From assembly GCA_018664075.1 (NCBI GenBank), contig JABJOY010000070.1, positions 1-64,000 on the forward strand: a DNA stretch of 64,000 nt. The letters run 5' to 3'. Every line of letters begins with the position of its first letter. Position 1 is the stretch's first letter. The stretch comes from Porticoccaceae bacterium. GTDB taxonomy: Bacteria > Pseudomonadota > Gammaproteobacteria > Pseudomonadales > Porticoccaceae. Position numbers and translations under genes: made by a program. Under the pieces are notes generated by a model. It was given only the letters and a program-made list of their open reading frames with translations, did not search any database and was not told the origin of the DNA. Below, in pieces: positions 36,978 through 46,464 of the stretch.

Positions 36978-38339
36978 ATGCCCTTGATAAACCCTATCTC
37001 AAAGAAGAGACTGGCACTGCTATGTACTGCATTCCTTACGATACAGACTACCTGGGCAGACTCCCTGAACGATATTTATCAAAGCGCATTGCAAAATGAC
37101 CCGGTGCTTCGGGCTGCTCGAGCCAGTTTTAATGCCGAGCGTGAAAATAAAAATATCAGCCGCGCTGCGCTGCTGCCGCGAATCGCTATCTCTGGCGACT
37201 ACACAGAACAAGAAAATACTGAAGACTCATTGCTAGCCATACGGCAGGGATTAACCGACACCACCACCACTGCCTATAGCGCTACTCTGAGCCAGGCGAT
37301 TTTTGATATGCCTTCATGGTATCGCTTTAAAGGTGGCAAGGCCCTGAGCCAGAGCGCCAGAGCCCAGTTTTCTGCGGATCAACAGGCGCTGATTATTCGC
37401 GTTAGCCAGGCCTACTTCAATGTTCTGCGCGCCTACGACAATAGAGAAACCCGCAATGCTGAAGAGCTGGCCATTCAGCGACAGCTTGAGCAGACCAGAG
37501 AGCGCTTCGAAGTGGGACTGCTGCCAGTGACCGATGTCCATGAAGCCCAGGCTGCATTTGATAATGCCGCGGTCAACAGCCTTGAGGCCAGAGGAGCATT
37601 AAATATCGCCTTTGAGGGTCTCGAAGTACTCACAGGCCAAAACCACGGCGCACTGGCCGGCCTGAAAGATAACTTTAGCGCTGACGCGCCAGTCCCGGTA
37701 ACCAGTGAAGACTGGGTTGATCTGGCCCTGGGCAATAATTTTCAACTCAAGGTCGCAGAGCTCGGCAAAGATGCCGCCTACAACCAAGCTAAAGCGGCGG
37801 CCGCGGAGCGCCTGCCTAAAATTTCTGGTCGAGCAAGTTATTATGACTCAGATGTCGATGGCACCTTCAACGGCTTACCAACTGAATCATTGCAAGACGG
37901 TCATCAATTTGTAATCTCGGTGAATATGCCAATCTGGGGTGGGGGCGTAGATGCCCAGCGCCGTCAGGCCAAGCAGCGCTCTATTCAATCAGCCGAGAGC
38001 TACAGTGCGGCCAAACGCAATACGGTCCAGGCCGCTCGCTCCCAGCACCAGCTGGTTATTACCAATGCTGCTCGGGTCAAAGCGCGCAAGCAGGCCATTG
38101 TCTCAGCAACTAGTGCACTGGGGGCCACACAGGCTGGCTATGAAGTGGGCACTAGAAATATTATTGATGTGCTGGTCGCACAACGCACGCTATTCCAGGC
38201 AAAACGCAACTACGCCAATGCCCGCTATGATTATATTTTGTCGATGATGGGGCTTAAGGAAGTGGCTGGTCAGCTGTCACCAGATGATATTGCCGCACTC
38301 AATGCCTGGCTGGATCCGCAGCTGGTTATTGCCAAATAA
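36978..38339 (+). CDS. tolC: Outer membrane channel TolC
   Basis: TolC is the trimeric outer-membrane and periplasmic exit duct for multidrug pumps and type I secretion. The start at 36978 has CGGAGA four bases upstream, giving 453 residues. A longer ORF from 36843 would run through the nudF promoter region. A signal peptide ends at TTWA, before DSLNDIYQSALQNDP. The two internally repeated OEP halves are visible, with RFEVGLLPVTDVHEAQA in the first and YEVGTRNIIDVLVAQ in the second. It is divergent from nudF, as in E. coli. Confidence 0.97.
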   Translation: MPLINPISKKRLALLCTAFLTIQTTWADSLNDIYQSALQNDPVLRAARASFNAERENKNISRAALLPRIAISGDYTEQENTEDSLLAIRQGLTDTTTTAYSATLSQAIFDMPSWYRFKGGKALSQSARAQFSADQQALIIRVSQAYFNVLRAYDNRETRNAEELAIQRQLEQTRERFEVGLLPVTDVHEAQAAFDNAAVNSLEARGALNIAFEGLEVLTGQNHGALAGLKDNFSADAPVPVTSEDWVDLALGNNFQLKVAELGKDAAYNQAKAAAAERLPKISGRASYYDSDVDGTFNGLPTESLQDGHQFVISVNMPIWGGGVDAQRRQAKQRSIQSAESYSAAKRNTVQAARSQHQLVITNAARVKARKQAIVSATSALGATQAGYEVGTRNIIDVLVAQRTLFQAKRNYANARYDYILSMMGLKEVAGQLSPDDIAALNAWLDPQLVIAK

Positions 38340-38355
38340 GCTGTTATTTTCAGCT
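38339..38355 (+). terminator. Weak terminator candidate after tolC
   Basis: AGCTG-TTATTTT-CAGCT is a five-base-pair hairpin that overlaps the end of tolC and is followed by CCTTTTT. The stem is short, and the T-run falls next to the convergent waaA stop codon. Confidence 0.35.
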
Positions 38356-38360
38356 CCTTT

Positions 38361-39629
38361 TTAAAGGCTGTTAGCAATCACGGCTAGTAGCCTGTCCAGG
38401 GCGCCCCGATTGTCTTCTGCCACATTAACCCCTGCATCACCCATGGTCTGCCGCTGCTGTTGATTGTTTAACAGGTCAATACAATGCTGCGCCAGACTAT
38501 CGGCATTATCGCAGACCTGCATAGCCTCAGCCTCCAGCAATAGTCTTGACGCTTCGGCAAAATTGAACAGGTGGGGACCGGTCAGGATTGGGACACCCCA
38601 GGCCGCTGGCTCGATCATATTGTGACCGCCGGTTGGCACCAGGCTGCCCCCGACAAAGGCGATATCACAGGCGCCGTAAAAGGCCATCAGCTCACCCATG
38701 GTATCGCCCAATAAAATATCCACCCCCGCTGTTGCATCGGCCTTGCTGTGCCGCGCCAGGGTATAGCCTGCGCTGGTGCAAAGCTCCGCCACCTGGTCAA
38801 AGCGCTCCGGATGTCTTGGTACCAACACCAGCAGCGGAGGCACCTCCATACCGGCTTTAATCTGAGACATTGCCTGCAGAATAATTTCATCCTCACCCCT
38901 GTGGGTGCTTGCTGCCAACCAAATAAGTCGACCCTCAGCGCCGCGCCACTGAGTACCTAGCTGCTGTGCATATTGCTTTAGTGGGGCATCCAGAGTCAGG
39001 TCGAATTTTATATTGCCACTGATACTCAGCACGGAGTCTGGCAGACCAAGATCAATAAACCTTGCGCCATCATCATGGTGCTGGGCTACTACTGCGGTCA
39101 TGGACTCAAGCATAGGCTTGACCAGAGGCTTAACCCTGCTGTAGCCCAGAGCAGATTTTTGCGACAGGCGAGCGTTGGCCAGCACCACGGGGATATTTCG
39201 TTTGTGGCAGGCTGCAATGGTATTAGGCCACAGTTCGGTTTCCATAATAATCAGAATTTCCGGGTTAACAGTGGCTAGAAACCGCGACAGGGCATCGGGC
39301 ATATCATAGGGCGCATAACAATGTTCGACTGAATCGCCAAAGACAGCCTGAATGCGCTCCGAGCCGGTGGGAGTCATGCAGGTTACCAGCAGGCGATGTT
39401 GCGGATATTGCTCCTGAAGGGCACGGACCAATGGCGCGGCGGCAAGGGTTTCCCCTACAGAAACCGCATGCAGCCAGATAATTCTTTTGTCTGCAGTGCT
39501 GGCAACCAGACCAAATCTCTCGGCCCAGCGACTTCGGTAGCCCGACGACTTCAACCCGCGAAACAACAGCCGCAAAATAATTAGCGGCAGTAGCAGGTAA
39601 AATAAAACTGAGTAGATCAATCTCGCCAT
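38361..39629 (-). CDS. waaA: Kdo transferase WaaA
   Basis: WaaA adds Kdo to lipid IVA, an essential step of LPS inner-core synthesis, on the cytoplasmic face of the inner membrane. The 422-residue GT-B enzyme has an N-terminal membrane anchor (LIYSVLFYLLLPLIIL). Family motifs are WLHAVSVGETLAA with the catalytic Glu, IIMETELWPN, LANARLSQKS, and the C-terminal GGSLVPTGGHNMIEPAAWG. Whether it adds one or two Kdo cannot be told from sequence. It is the last gene of a minus-strand run that begins at ilvE or glnE. Confidence 0.97.
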   Translation of the reverse strand: MARLIYSVLFYLLLPLIILRLLFRGLKSSGYRSRWAERFGLVASTADKRIIWLHAVSVGETLAAAPLVRALQEQYPQHRLLVTCMTPTGSERIQAVFGDSVEHCYAPYDMPDALSRFLATVNPEILIIMETELWPNTIAACHKRNIPVVLANARLSQKSALGYSRVKPLVKPMLESMTAVVAQHHDDGARFIDLGLPDSVLSISGNIKFDLTLDAPLKQYAQQLGTQWRGAEGRLIWLAASTHRGEDEIILQAMSQIKAGMEVPPLLVLVPRHPERFDQVAELCTSAGYTLARHSKADATAGVDILLGDTMGELMAFYGACDIAFVGGSLVPTGGHNMIEPAAWGVPILTGPHLFNFAEASRLLLEAEAMQVCDNADSLAQHCIDLLNNQQQRQTMGDAGVNVAEDNRGALDRLLAVIANSL

Positions 39630-39674
39630 AGTGCTATCTGTTGAGTGCTATCTGTTATTTGCAGAGCAATATTA

Positions 39675-40880
39675 TCAATTGCATCTTGTTTCAATAAAAG
39701 TTTTCATCTGATCACCGAGAATGGCCCGCATTGTTTCGACCGTTTCCAGTGCATTGTCGGTGGCATGTATGGCAACCCTGTCATGCTCAAGGGGCGCAAT
39801 TTTATTACTATGATCACGAATAACACGTTTGATTAACACATCGGTGTTGTCCAAATGGGGGTAGCGCTTTGCCAGCTTGGCTGCAGACATGGCAATGGGC
39901 AGCGGGCCAGCTTCGACAGCCTGGCGACAAATAATGGCCATAATGGGCTGCACTGGTTCAGGGCGGTATTTTTCAATCCAGTTGCCACCTCTGGTCTGAC
40001 TCATAATGCGATTTTTGGTCTCAGTGTCCAGACTGATTTCCTCGAGAATCGTAAAGCGCTCAGCGATCATATCAAGCGCACTTTGCTGTAGCTCAACGCT
40101 GTCGCAGTCATCTCGCAAGATAAATACGGTCAGGCGCTGGGCCGCTTCAATATATTCCCCGGCCGCCTGCTCCTCCAGATCAATCAGCGCCTTGATAAAC
40201 GGATGCTGATCAGGCCAGCGCAACATCAGATCATTGGACATGCTCCAGCCATGTTCGGCGAGCAGGCCATGGAGCTGCAGCAATGTAATGTCGGGGGAAA
40301 CGGCAATACCTGCAGTCTTCGCCATGGCACGCAGTCCCGCCAGATAATCCCGCTGGGGAGATATTTCATGGGATACATCCACACCGGTTGCAATGCCACA
40401 CCGATGTCCTTTGTGATAGCAGAGATGAAAAGCAAAGGCGAAAAACTCATCCTCCGGGCTGGGGCGGAAAAAGCCCCGCGGATCTTTAACCCGTCGACTC
40501 AAAATACGATGAGCATGCACAGGCATATAGTAGGGCATGCCATTATATGTAGTGCCAGACTGTCCTGAGGCCGAATAAAAATCACATTTCGATCTACCCG
40601 GCCGCACAGAAGCAAACTCCAGAGCGGTCCTGATCTGATGATCTGCTATTAGGTGGTCTATATCATGCTTATTGGTGAGCTCCTGCTCTGCTGTCATGGG
40701 CACATCATCGGCCCAACGCAATACAACATAGGGAATATCTGCTCTGTGCATCTGCTGATAGAAGCCGGTCAAATCAGTTATTTTGAAACGCACAGTACCT
40801 TTTTTAATTCTTGCATGTGCCAGACGGACATTAAATTCCAGCCTTGCCCAAAGGATTTCAAACTTGCTGACTAAGCTCAT
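39675..40880 (-). CDS. Unrecognised protein in LPS locus, possible nucleotidyltransferase fold
   Basis: I cannot name this 401-residue soluble protein. Residues 40-80 (YVVLRWADDVP, then NKHDIDHLIAD) resemble the start of nucleotidyltransferase-like folds, in which paired acidic residues (DID) bind metal. A His/Tyr-rich segment follows (GMPYYMPVHAHRIL; FAFHLCYHKGHRCG), and the C-terminal half is mostly helical. There is no signal peptide or membrane segment. Its start codon overlaps the stop codon of the kinase-like gene by one base (TAATG), so the two are translationally coupled. The location just before waaA suggests a role in LPS core or surface glycan modification. That is inference from position. 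Confidence 0.75.
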   Translation of the reverse strand: MSLVSKFEILWARLEFNVRLAHARIKKGTVRFKITDLTGFYQQMHRADIPYVVLRWADDVPMTAEQELTNKHDIDHLIADHQIRTALEFASVRPGRSKCDFYSASGQSGTTYNGMPYYMPVHAHRILSRRVKDPRGFFRPSPEDEFFAFAFHLCYHKGHRCGIATGVDVSHEISPQRDYLAGLRAMAKTAGIAVSPDITLLQLHGLLAEHGWSMSNDLMLRWPDQHPFIKALIDLEEQAAGEYIEAAQRLTVFILRDDCDSVELQQSALDMIAERFTILEEISLDTETKNRIMSQTRGGNWIEKYRPEPVQPIMAIICRQAVEAGPLPIAMSAAKLAKRYPHLDNTDVLIKRVIRDHSNKIAPLEHDRVAIHATDNALETVETMRAILGDQMKTFIETRCN

Positions 40881-41746
40881 TACAGATCCCCAATATTTTT
40901 GGCGGGTCGCAAATTCAACCGCGCTCGCACCGACTGACGAGCGCTCAGCAATGCTTTCACCCTTAACAAAAAGGTCTCAAATGTGGTGCTGTGACCTGCC
41001 TGAGTATGCAACTCCAGCAGCCATTCTCCGCACAGAGCATCAGATTCAGTTGCTGGAGCATTGCGAATATAATAGGCCGCCAGATGCTCTAACATCCATT
41101 CAGAGCGAGGGGAGTGGAAGCTAGCATATTGCCAGTCAATAACACAAAAGTCGGTTGAGGCGTTGTCAGCAGATAAAAAGATATTCTCATCTCTGGCATC
41201 AATATGCATGGCGCCTGCATTATAAAGGGCAACCAGCGCCGGAATACCAAGCTTCGCCGCGGACGCATAACCTTTGGCGCTGTGACTGGCAATATCCTTC
41301 AGGTCCCGCTGACCCTCCAGCCATTCAATAATGATGCCCGAGCCCGTAACAAAGCCAAAGCGACGTTTCTCGAGATACGCATAGATTTTTGGCACCGGCA
41401 CATTTTTTTGCCGGGCCTTGTGATAATTGATAAATTCACGCCGAGCATACTTTCGATATCTCAACATGGAAGAGGGGTTCTTCAGGGGAAACATTTTTAG
41501 CACAGCTTTGTCATTCGGCAGGCCGAGGGCCTCAGCCTGGAAAACCAAACGCTGGCCAGCCTGTTTTAACAGCTTGGTACCCTGCATTAATATTTCCGAG
41601 GAAGGGTCGGGCATCTCTGGGAATAAAGCTCTTATATCCTCAACTGCAATCCCATCTGTGACCCAGACAGAGACGCCATTTGATCTTAAGACCCTGTGAT
41701 CTTCGCGAAATAGCTGCAACTTTTCTAGGCTCCTTTTCTCGTTCAT
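40880..41746 (-). CDS. Kinase-like protein (RIO/LPS-kinase type)
   Basis: This 288-residue protein has the small-kinase fold used by LPS core kinases, RIO kinases and aminoglycoside phosphotransferases. The catalytic loop is HIDARDEN (residues near 185), with catalytic Asp and Asn in HxDx4N spacing. The metal-binding Asp follows in VIDWQ. An N-lobe Lys in DKAVLKMFPL near 75-84 probably binds ATP. It lies between a glycosyltransferase and the unrecognised protein that precedes waaA, so a sugar in the LPS core (Kdo or another) is a likely acceptor. It is not close enough to WaaP for me to assign that name. A small-molecule kinase is the alternative. Confidence 0.8.
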   Translation of the reverse strand: MNEKRSLEKLQLFREDHRVLRSNGVSVWVTDGIAVEDIRALFPEMPDPSSEILMQGTKLLKQAGQRLVFQAEALGLPNDKAVLKMFPLKNPSSMLRYRKYARREFINYHKARQKNVPVPKIYAYLEKRRFGFVTGSGIIIEWLEGQRDLKDIASHSAKGYASAAKLGIPALVALYNAGAMHIDARDENIFLSADNASTDFCVIDWQYASFHSPRSEWMLEHLAAYYIRNAPATESDALCGEWLLELHTQAGHSTTFETFLLRVKALLSARQSVRARLNLRPAKNIGDL

Positions 41747-41837
41747 TCCACCGAATGGTTAACCTTCAAAAATGGGATAGGCTGTCTGTCAGCAACGCAC
41801 TCTATCTTTGCAATAAAGCTATCCGTTGCTCAATTTC

Positions 41838-42572
41838 TTAGTGCCAGTGCGCTGATACCCAGGTGGCAGGTTTAAAGCGACGATACCATTTACCACTGGT
41901 TCCAGAGATAGCCTCATGAGGATCGGGCTTGCCATGGAAAACCAACACTCTGGTGTCCTCTGGCATTTCTGTTTCCCGGGCAATCAGGAAAGAAAATGGC
42001 TTAATGCAGTGCCGCTTAAAACTGCGACACCAGCTGTCTGGCCAATAGACAAGTGCATCTTTGGCCATCATTGCAGCAGACAGATATTCCTGTTCATTGC
42101 GATGAGTATTTTTAATCTGCTCAAATGACCCCTCAAACTCGTTCAGAATCTCGGCATGGGCACCCACTTCAAAACGGTACACTGAGGAGTTGCCGGTGCC
42201 GTCTTTTTTAATCCAGTCCCGGATAATCATTACCTCACCAGGATAATCAAACAGATCATCGAGACTGCCAGTAATAATAAGATCCAAATCAAGACAAAGA
42301 ACCTTACCTTTGAGGTCGTAGAGAGTCTCGGCAAACACCGCCAGTTTGTTCCAGCCACGCTCGGGGCCGCCCAGATCAACGGACAGTTCAGGCAGAGGGA
42401 AAACCTCAACCTGATCATCCAGTCCGACGCCATCTTCTGTCAGGCAAACAAAACGAAATTCCCGGCTCAGATTTCGAGCGACCATGGAATACAGGGTGTT
42501 AACATATTCCGCGGAATACTTGGTACCCCACTTCATACATAGAACATTAACCACTTCGCTTGCTACTGCCAT
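41838..42572 (-). CDS. Glycosyltransferase (GT-A fold, DxD)
   Basis: This 244-residue protein has a GT-A-type nucleotide-sugar site, with VLCLDLDLIITGSLDDLF carrying the DxD metal motif near residue 95. The C-terminal His in VLVFHGKPDPHE is typical of GT8-like enzymes. The start region (VVNVLCMKWGTKYSAEYVN) is like GT families that transfer sugars onto glycans. I chose the ATG at 42572 over the TTG just before it. The donor and acceptor are unknown. It lies in the place where Pseudomonas has heptosyltransferase genes after ilvE, but it is not a heptosyltransferase of the GT9 type. Confidence 0.85.
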   Translation of the reverse strand: MAVASEVVNVLCMKWGTKYSAEYVNTLYSMVARNLSREFRFVCLTEDGVGLDDQVEVFPLPELSVDLGGPERGWNKLAVFAETLYDLKGKVLCLDLDLIITGSLDDLFDYPGEVMIIRDWIKKDGTGNSSVYRFEVGAHAEILNEFEGSFEQIKNTHRNEQEYLSAAMMAKDALVYWPDSWCRSFKRHCIKPFSFLIARETEMPEDTRVLVFHGKPDPHEAISGTSGKWYRRFKPATWVSAHWH

Positions 42573-42614
42573 CAATCAAACCCCGGATAAACTTTATTAT
42601 TCTGGCGCAAGCGC

Positions 42615-43544
42615 CTATTCAGCGACTGGCGCCAGCCATTCGTGATATTTCCCACTCTTGCCACGCACCAAATCAAAATAGGCCGCCTGCAGTGCTGTGG
42701 CGACTGGTCCGCGCTTTCCGGAGCCTATAATACGGCTGTCATATTCACGAATGGGCACCACCTCTGCTGCCGTACCGGTAAAGAATGCTTCGTCAGAGAT
42801 ATACACTTCATCTCTGGAGATACGCTTCTCGCAGACCTCGATACCCAGGTCTGCGGCCAACTTAAAGATTGTATCTCTGGTAATACCATCGAGGCAGGAG
42901 GTCAGGTCCGGTGTGTAAATAACACCGTTGCGCACGGTAAAGAAGTTCTCCGCACTGCCCTCGGCCACGTAGCCTTCCGGGTCGAGCATAATGGCTTCGT
43001 CACATCCGGAATCCAGCGCCTCTCGCAGAGCCAGCATAGAGTTGATGTAATTACCGCTGGCCTTGGCTTTTACCATGGTGATATTAACATGGTGTCTGGT
43101 GTAGGAGGATGTGCGTACCTTAAGCCCAGTCTCCAGAGTTTCCGGTGACATATATGAAGGCCAGTCCCAGGCGGCAATACCGACATGAACTTTGAGTCCC
43201 TCTGCGCGCAGACCCATGCCCTCAGAACCTAAAAACACCAGAGGCCGAATGTAGGCGGCGTCGAGGTTGTTGACGCGAACAACTTCGCGATGGGCCGCAC
43301 AGATCTCTTCCTCGGTAAAGGGAATCTGGAGGTGGAGAATCTTCGCAGAATTAAACAGACGTTTAATATGATCTTCGAGACGGAATATGCAGGTGCCATT
43401 GTTGGCTGTTTCATAGGCGCGAATGCCCTCAAAAACAGCATTGCCATAATGCAGAGAGGAAGTCAGAAAATGCGTCTGCGCATCTCTCCAATCAACCATC
43501 TCACCATCCATCCAAATAAATCCATCGCGGTCTGAAAATGACAT
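42615..43544 (-). CDS. ilvE: Branched-chain amino acid aminotransferase
   Basis: IlvE is a PLP enzyme that performs the last step of leucine, isoleucine and valine synthesis. The ATG at 43544 (MSFSDRDGFIWMDGEMV) gives 309 residues, as in E. coli. The longer reading to 43625 would overlap glnE and adds an unrelated leader. The PLP Lys lies in MVKAKASGNYINSMLA, and the domain-2 signature EGSAENFFTVRNGVIYTP is intact. It lies 22 bases after glnE on the same strand, as in Pseudomonas. ilvD, from the same pathway, lies at 49.7 kb. Confidence 0.97.
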   Translation of the reverse strand: MSFSDRDGFIWMDGEMVDWRDAQTHFLTSSLHYGNAVFEGIRAYETANNGTCIFRLEDHIKRLFNSAKILHLQIPFTEEEICAAHREVVRVNNLDAAYIRPLVFLGSEGMGLRAEGLKVHVGIAAWDWPSYMSPETLETGLKVRTSSYTRHHVNITMVKAKASGNYINSMLALREALDSGCDEAIMLDPEGYVAEGSAENFFTVRNGVIYTPDLTSCLDGITRDTIFKLAADLGIEVCEKRISRDEVYISDEAFFTGTAAEVVPIREYDSRIIGSGKRGPVATALQAAYFDLVRGKSGKYHEWLAPVAE

Positions 43545-43566
43545 CGACCCTAACCTCTCTATAAAA

Positions 43567-46446
43567 TTAACTAATATCAAATAATACGTGCCACTGGCCT
43601 GTGACCATTTCGCGGCATTCAACAAACTCCGTCGCAGGCACTTCTGCCCGCTGATTTTGCAGCTGTAAGCGGTGTCCTGCGGAACGATATAGCTTGTAAG
43701 CGTCTATTAACTGCTGTGATTTCTGCTCTGTAATCAAACCCACTTGAGCCAGTACTTCCAGTATGCGGATGGTATCAGTCCAATGAGTCAGCTGGTGAAA
43801 TTCACAGGACCAAGCCAAGACCGCAAATTGAACCATAAATTCAATATCGACGATACCTCCACTGCCCTGCTTAAGGGAGAATTTGCCATCTTTGCCCTTT
43901 TGTCCCAGATGTTTGCGCATTTTTTCGCGCATTTCCTGCACTTCTGTAGCCAGAACCTGTATATCTCGTTTTTGCTGTAATCTATTTTCCCGCACCTGGG
44001 CAAACTGAGCGGCCAGATCAATATCCCCTGCGATCACTCTGGCGCGCACTAGTGCCTGATGCTCCCAGGTCCAGGCATGGGACTGCTGATATTTGTCAAA
44101 GGCACCGAGACTTGACACCAGCATGCCAGAATTTCCCGAGGGCCTCAGCCGCATATCAATCTCATAGGCAATCCCCGACACTGTCGACGTGGAGAGCAGA
44201 TGAATAATGCGCTGACCGAGTCGGATAAAAAACGTACTGGCATCAATACTGCGGGAACCATCAGTAACCTGACCGGACTGGGCATTGTGCAGGAACACGA
44301 GGTCGAGATCTGACCTGTAACCCATTTCTATACCACCCATCTTGCCGTAGGCAACCACAATAAATCCCGGGGTCTGAGTAGCCACAGCACTGCTCAGGGG
44401 CGGGATGCCATAGGTTCCCTGCAACTGATCCCAGGCCACATTGGTGACATGCTCAACCACTACTTCAGCAATCCAGGTCAAATAATCACTGACCTGCATT
44501 AATGGCAGGGCCCCGGTCACCTCACAGGCAGCTGCCCGCAGGGTAAACGAGCGGCGGAAGTACCGAATCACCTCCATCTGCTGCTCTGTATCCTCGCTGG
44601 CTATGCGCATAGTTTGCTGCCGCAACTGGTCCCGCAAAAAAGGTTTTTCCGGTGCCGTATACAGGGCTCGCGAATCCAGTAGCTCGTCTAAAAGTGCCGG
44701 GTAGGCGGTGAGCTCGTCAGCAATCCAGCTGCTGCGCTCACAGAGTAAACAGAGCTCCTCGAGGGCCTGAGTATTTTCCACCAGCAGGGCAAGATAGGCA
44801 CTGCGGCGCAGTATTTCCTGAATCAGCCCCAGCACTCTGGACAATGTGCCGGTCTCCCGTCCGACACAGGCTTGCAACAGTCTGGGCATTAATTTATCCA
44901 GCCTGGTTCGGGGCAAATTATCCAATGTCTGAACAGCTCTTGACTGATAAAAACCAATCAACTTGTCAGCTATGTGCTGTGCCTGCTCATAACCCAAATG
45001 CTGCAGGTATTGGTGGATTTCGTCGAACTCAGGATTCTGCGGCCAATCTGACTGCTGCTCTGTACTGGGTTGGGTCAGTTCATCTGAGGCACCGGGCTCA
45101 CTGATAATCGCGGCGAAGCTATGGCTGACCTGCTCCCGATGCTGCTGCAACTGCTCGTAAAACTCAGTCCAGTCAGCGCAGTTCATAATTGTAGACAGGC
45201 GCGCCTGGGCCAGAGGATCCCCGGGCAGCTGTTGGGTCTGCTTATCCGCTATTCCCTGCAAGCCATGCTCGGTGTTGCGCAAAAACTCATAGGCCCTGTA
45301 AAGTCCCTGCTGCTCACTGCGGTCCATTAACCCCTCTGCCACCAGCACCTCTAACACCGAATGCAGAGATTGTGTTTGCAGCGCTTTAGTGCGGCCACCC
45401 CGGATCAGCTGGAAGGTCTGGGCAATAAACTCAACCTCCCGAATCCCGCCGGAACCCAGCTTGATATTGTCCTGCATACCTCTGCGGGTAACTTCCCGGG
45501 CAATGCCGCGCTTTAAATCCCGCAGAGATTCAATCGAGCCGTAATCCAGATATTTGCGATAGACAAAAGGTCTGAGCATTTGCTGTAGATGATTCGCTGC
45601 TTCGTTGTCTCCAGCTACCACCCGCGCTTTTATCATGGCGTAGCGCTCCCAGTCACGACCCTGACTTAGGTAATATTCTTCAAGGGAAGCGAAGTTCATT
45701 ACCAGGGGGCCACTCTGACCATAGGGACGCAGGCGCATATCCACCCGAAAGACAAAGCCCTCTGCGCTGTGTTTATCAAGAGCTGCAATCAACTTTTGTC
45801 CGAGTCTGATAAAAAACGCCTGATTGTCGATACTCCTGGTGCCTCCCACTGTCTGTCCGGCCTCTGGGTAGGCAAAAATCAGGTCGATATCTGAGGAGAT
45901 ATTCAGTTCGTAGGCACCCATCTTGCCCATGGCTATCACCAGCAGCCGCTGCTCTTGGCCAGATGCATTTACCGGTGTACCCAATTCCCCAACAGTCAGC
46001 CTGTGCAGGCAATCAAGGGCGGATATAACACAGGCTTCAGCCAGCAATGTGGCATCTCTGGTGGTTTCAAGCATGGAGGCCCGGCGGCTGAAATCGCGCC
46101 AGATAATGCGTATCATTTCCCGTCTGCGGAAACGCCGAAGCCACACATTGAGTTGCTCTTCTGTGCAATCATCGCCCAACTGGCTGTTCAGGGAATCGAG
46201 ATACTGATCTGTGCTGTAGCTGCGCCAAAGATCGCCAGACTCAACCAGCTGCTGAAATAGAGCCGGGTCCATAATCGCCTGAGAGGCAACAAAGTCACTG
46301 CAGCTCCACAGCAGTTTTAGCTCTGCAGCAAAATCCTGGTCGGCCAGACGCCGCTGCAACCAGTCTGAGTTGGAAGTCCCTTGCTGATACTGCTCGAGAT
46401 GACGCTGATAGGCTTTTTCTAATAATTCTGTTTTAGCTTCTGTCAT
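43567..46446 (-). CDS. glnE: Glutamine synthetase adenylyltransferase/deadenylase
   Basis: GlnE adds AMP to Tyr397 of glutamine synthetase when nitrogen is plentiful and removes it when scarce, under PII control. The product is about 959 residues and contains two nucleotidyltransferase domains. The N-terminal deadenylase domain has MGKMGAYELNISSDIDLIF, and the C-terminal adenylylase domain has YGKMGGIEMGYRSDLDLVF. Both keep the metal-binding acidic pairs. Regulatory helical regions follow each. The ATG at 46446 is preceded by a GTG one codon upstream, and either may be used. The target Tyr is present in GlnA of this window. Confidence 0.98.
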   Translation of the reverse strand: MTEAKTELLEKAYQRHLEQYQQGTSNSDWLQRRLADQDFAAELKLLWSCSDFVASQAIMDPALFQQLVESGDLWRSYSTDQYLDSLNSQLGDDCTEEQLNVWLRRFRRREMIRIIWRDFSRRASMLETTRDATLLAEACVISALDCLHRLTVGELGTPVNASGQEQRLLVIAMGKMGAYELNISSDIDLIFAYPEAGQTVGGTRSIDNQAFFIRLGQKLIAALDKHSAEGFVFRVDMRLRPYGQSGPLVMNFASLEEYYLSQGRDWERYAMIKARVVAGDNEAANHLQQMLRPFVYRKYLDYGSIESLRDLKRGIAREVTRRGMQDNIKLGSGGIREVEFIAQTFQLIRGGRTKALQTQSLHSVLEVLVAEGLMDRSEQQGLYRAYEFLRNTEHGLQGIADKQTQQLPGDPLAQARLSTIMNCADWTEFYEQLQQHREQVSHSFAAIISEPGASDELTQPSTEQQSDWPQNPEFDEIHQYLQHLGYEQAQHIADKLIGFYQSRAVQTLDNLPRTRLDKLMPRLLQACVGRETGTLSRVLGLIQEILRRSAYLALLVENTQALEELCLLCERSSWIADELTAYPALLDELLDSRALYTAPEKPFLRDQLRQQTMRIASEDTEQQMEVIRYFRRSFTLRAAACEVTGALPLMQVSDYLTWIAEVVVEHVTNVAWDQLQGTYGIPPLSSAVATQTPGFIVVAYGKMGGIEMGYRSDLDLVFLHNAQSGQVTDGSRSIDASTFFIRLGQRIIHLLSTSTVSGIAYEIDMRLRPSGNSGMLVSSLGAFDKYQQSHAWTWEHQALVRARVIAGDIDLAAQFAQVRENRLQQKRDIQVLATEVQEMREKMRKHLGQKGKDGKFSLKQGSGGIVDIEFMVQFAVLAWSCEFHQLTHWTDTIRILEVLAQVGLITEQKSQQLIDAYKLYRSAGHRLQLQNQRAEVPATEFVECREMVTGQWHVLFDIS

Positions 46447-46464
46447 CACCTGCCCATAGTTAAA

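Noticed and set aside
43545-43625. N-terminal extension of ilvE
   Set aside because: It overlaps the glnE end, is unlike the family, and the ATG at 43544 gives the standard length.
45923-46260. Two overlapping open frames antisense to glnE
   Set aside because: Both lie inside the conserved N-terminal part of glnE and resemble nothing.
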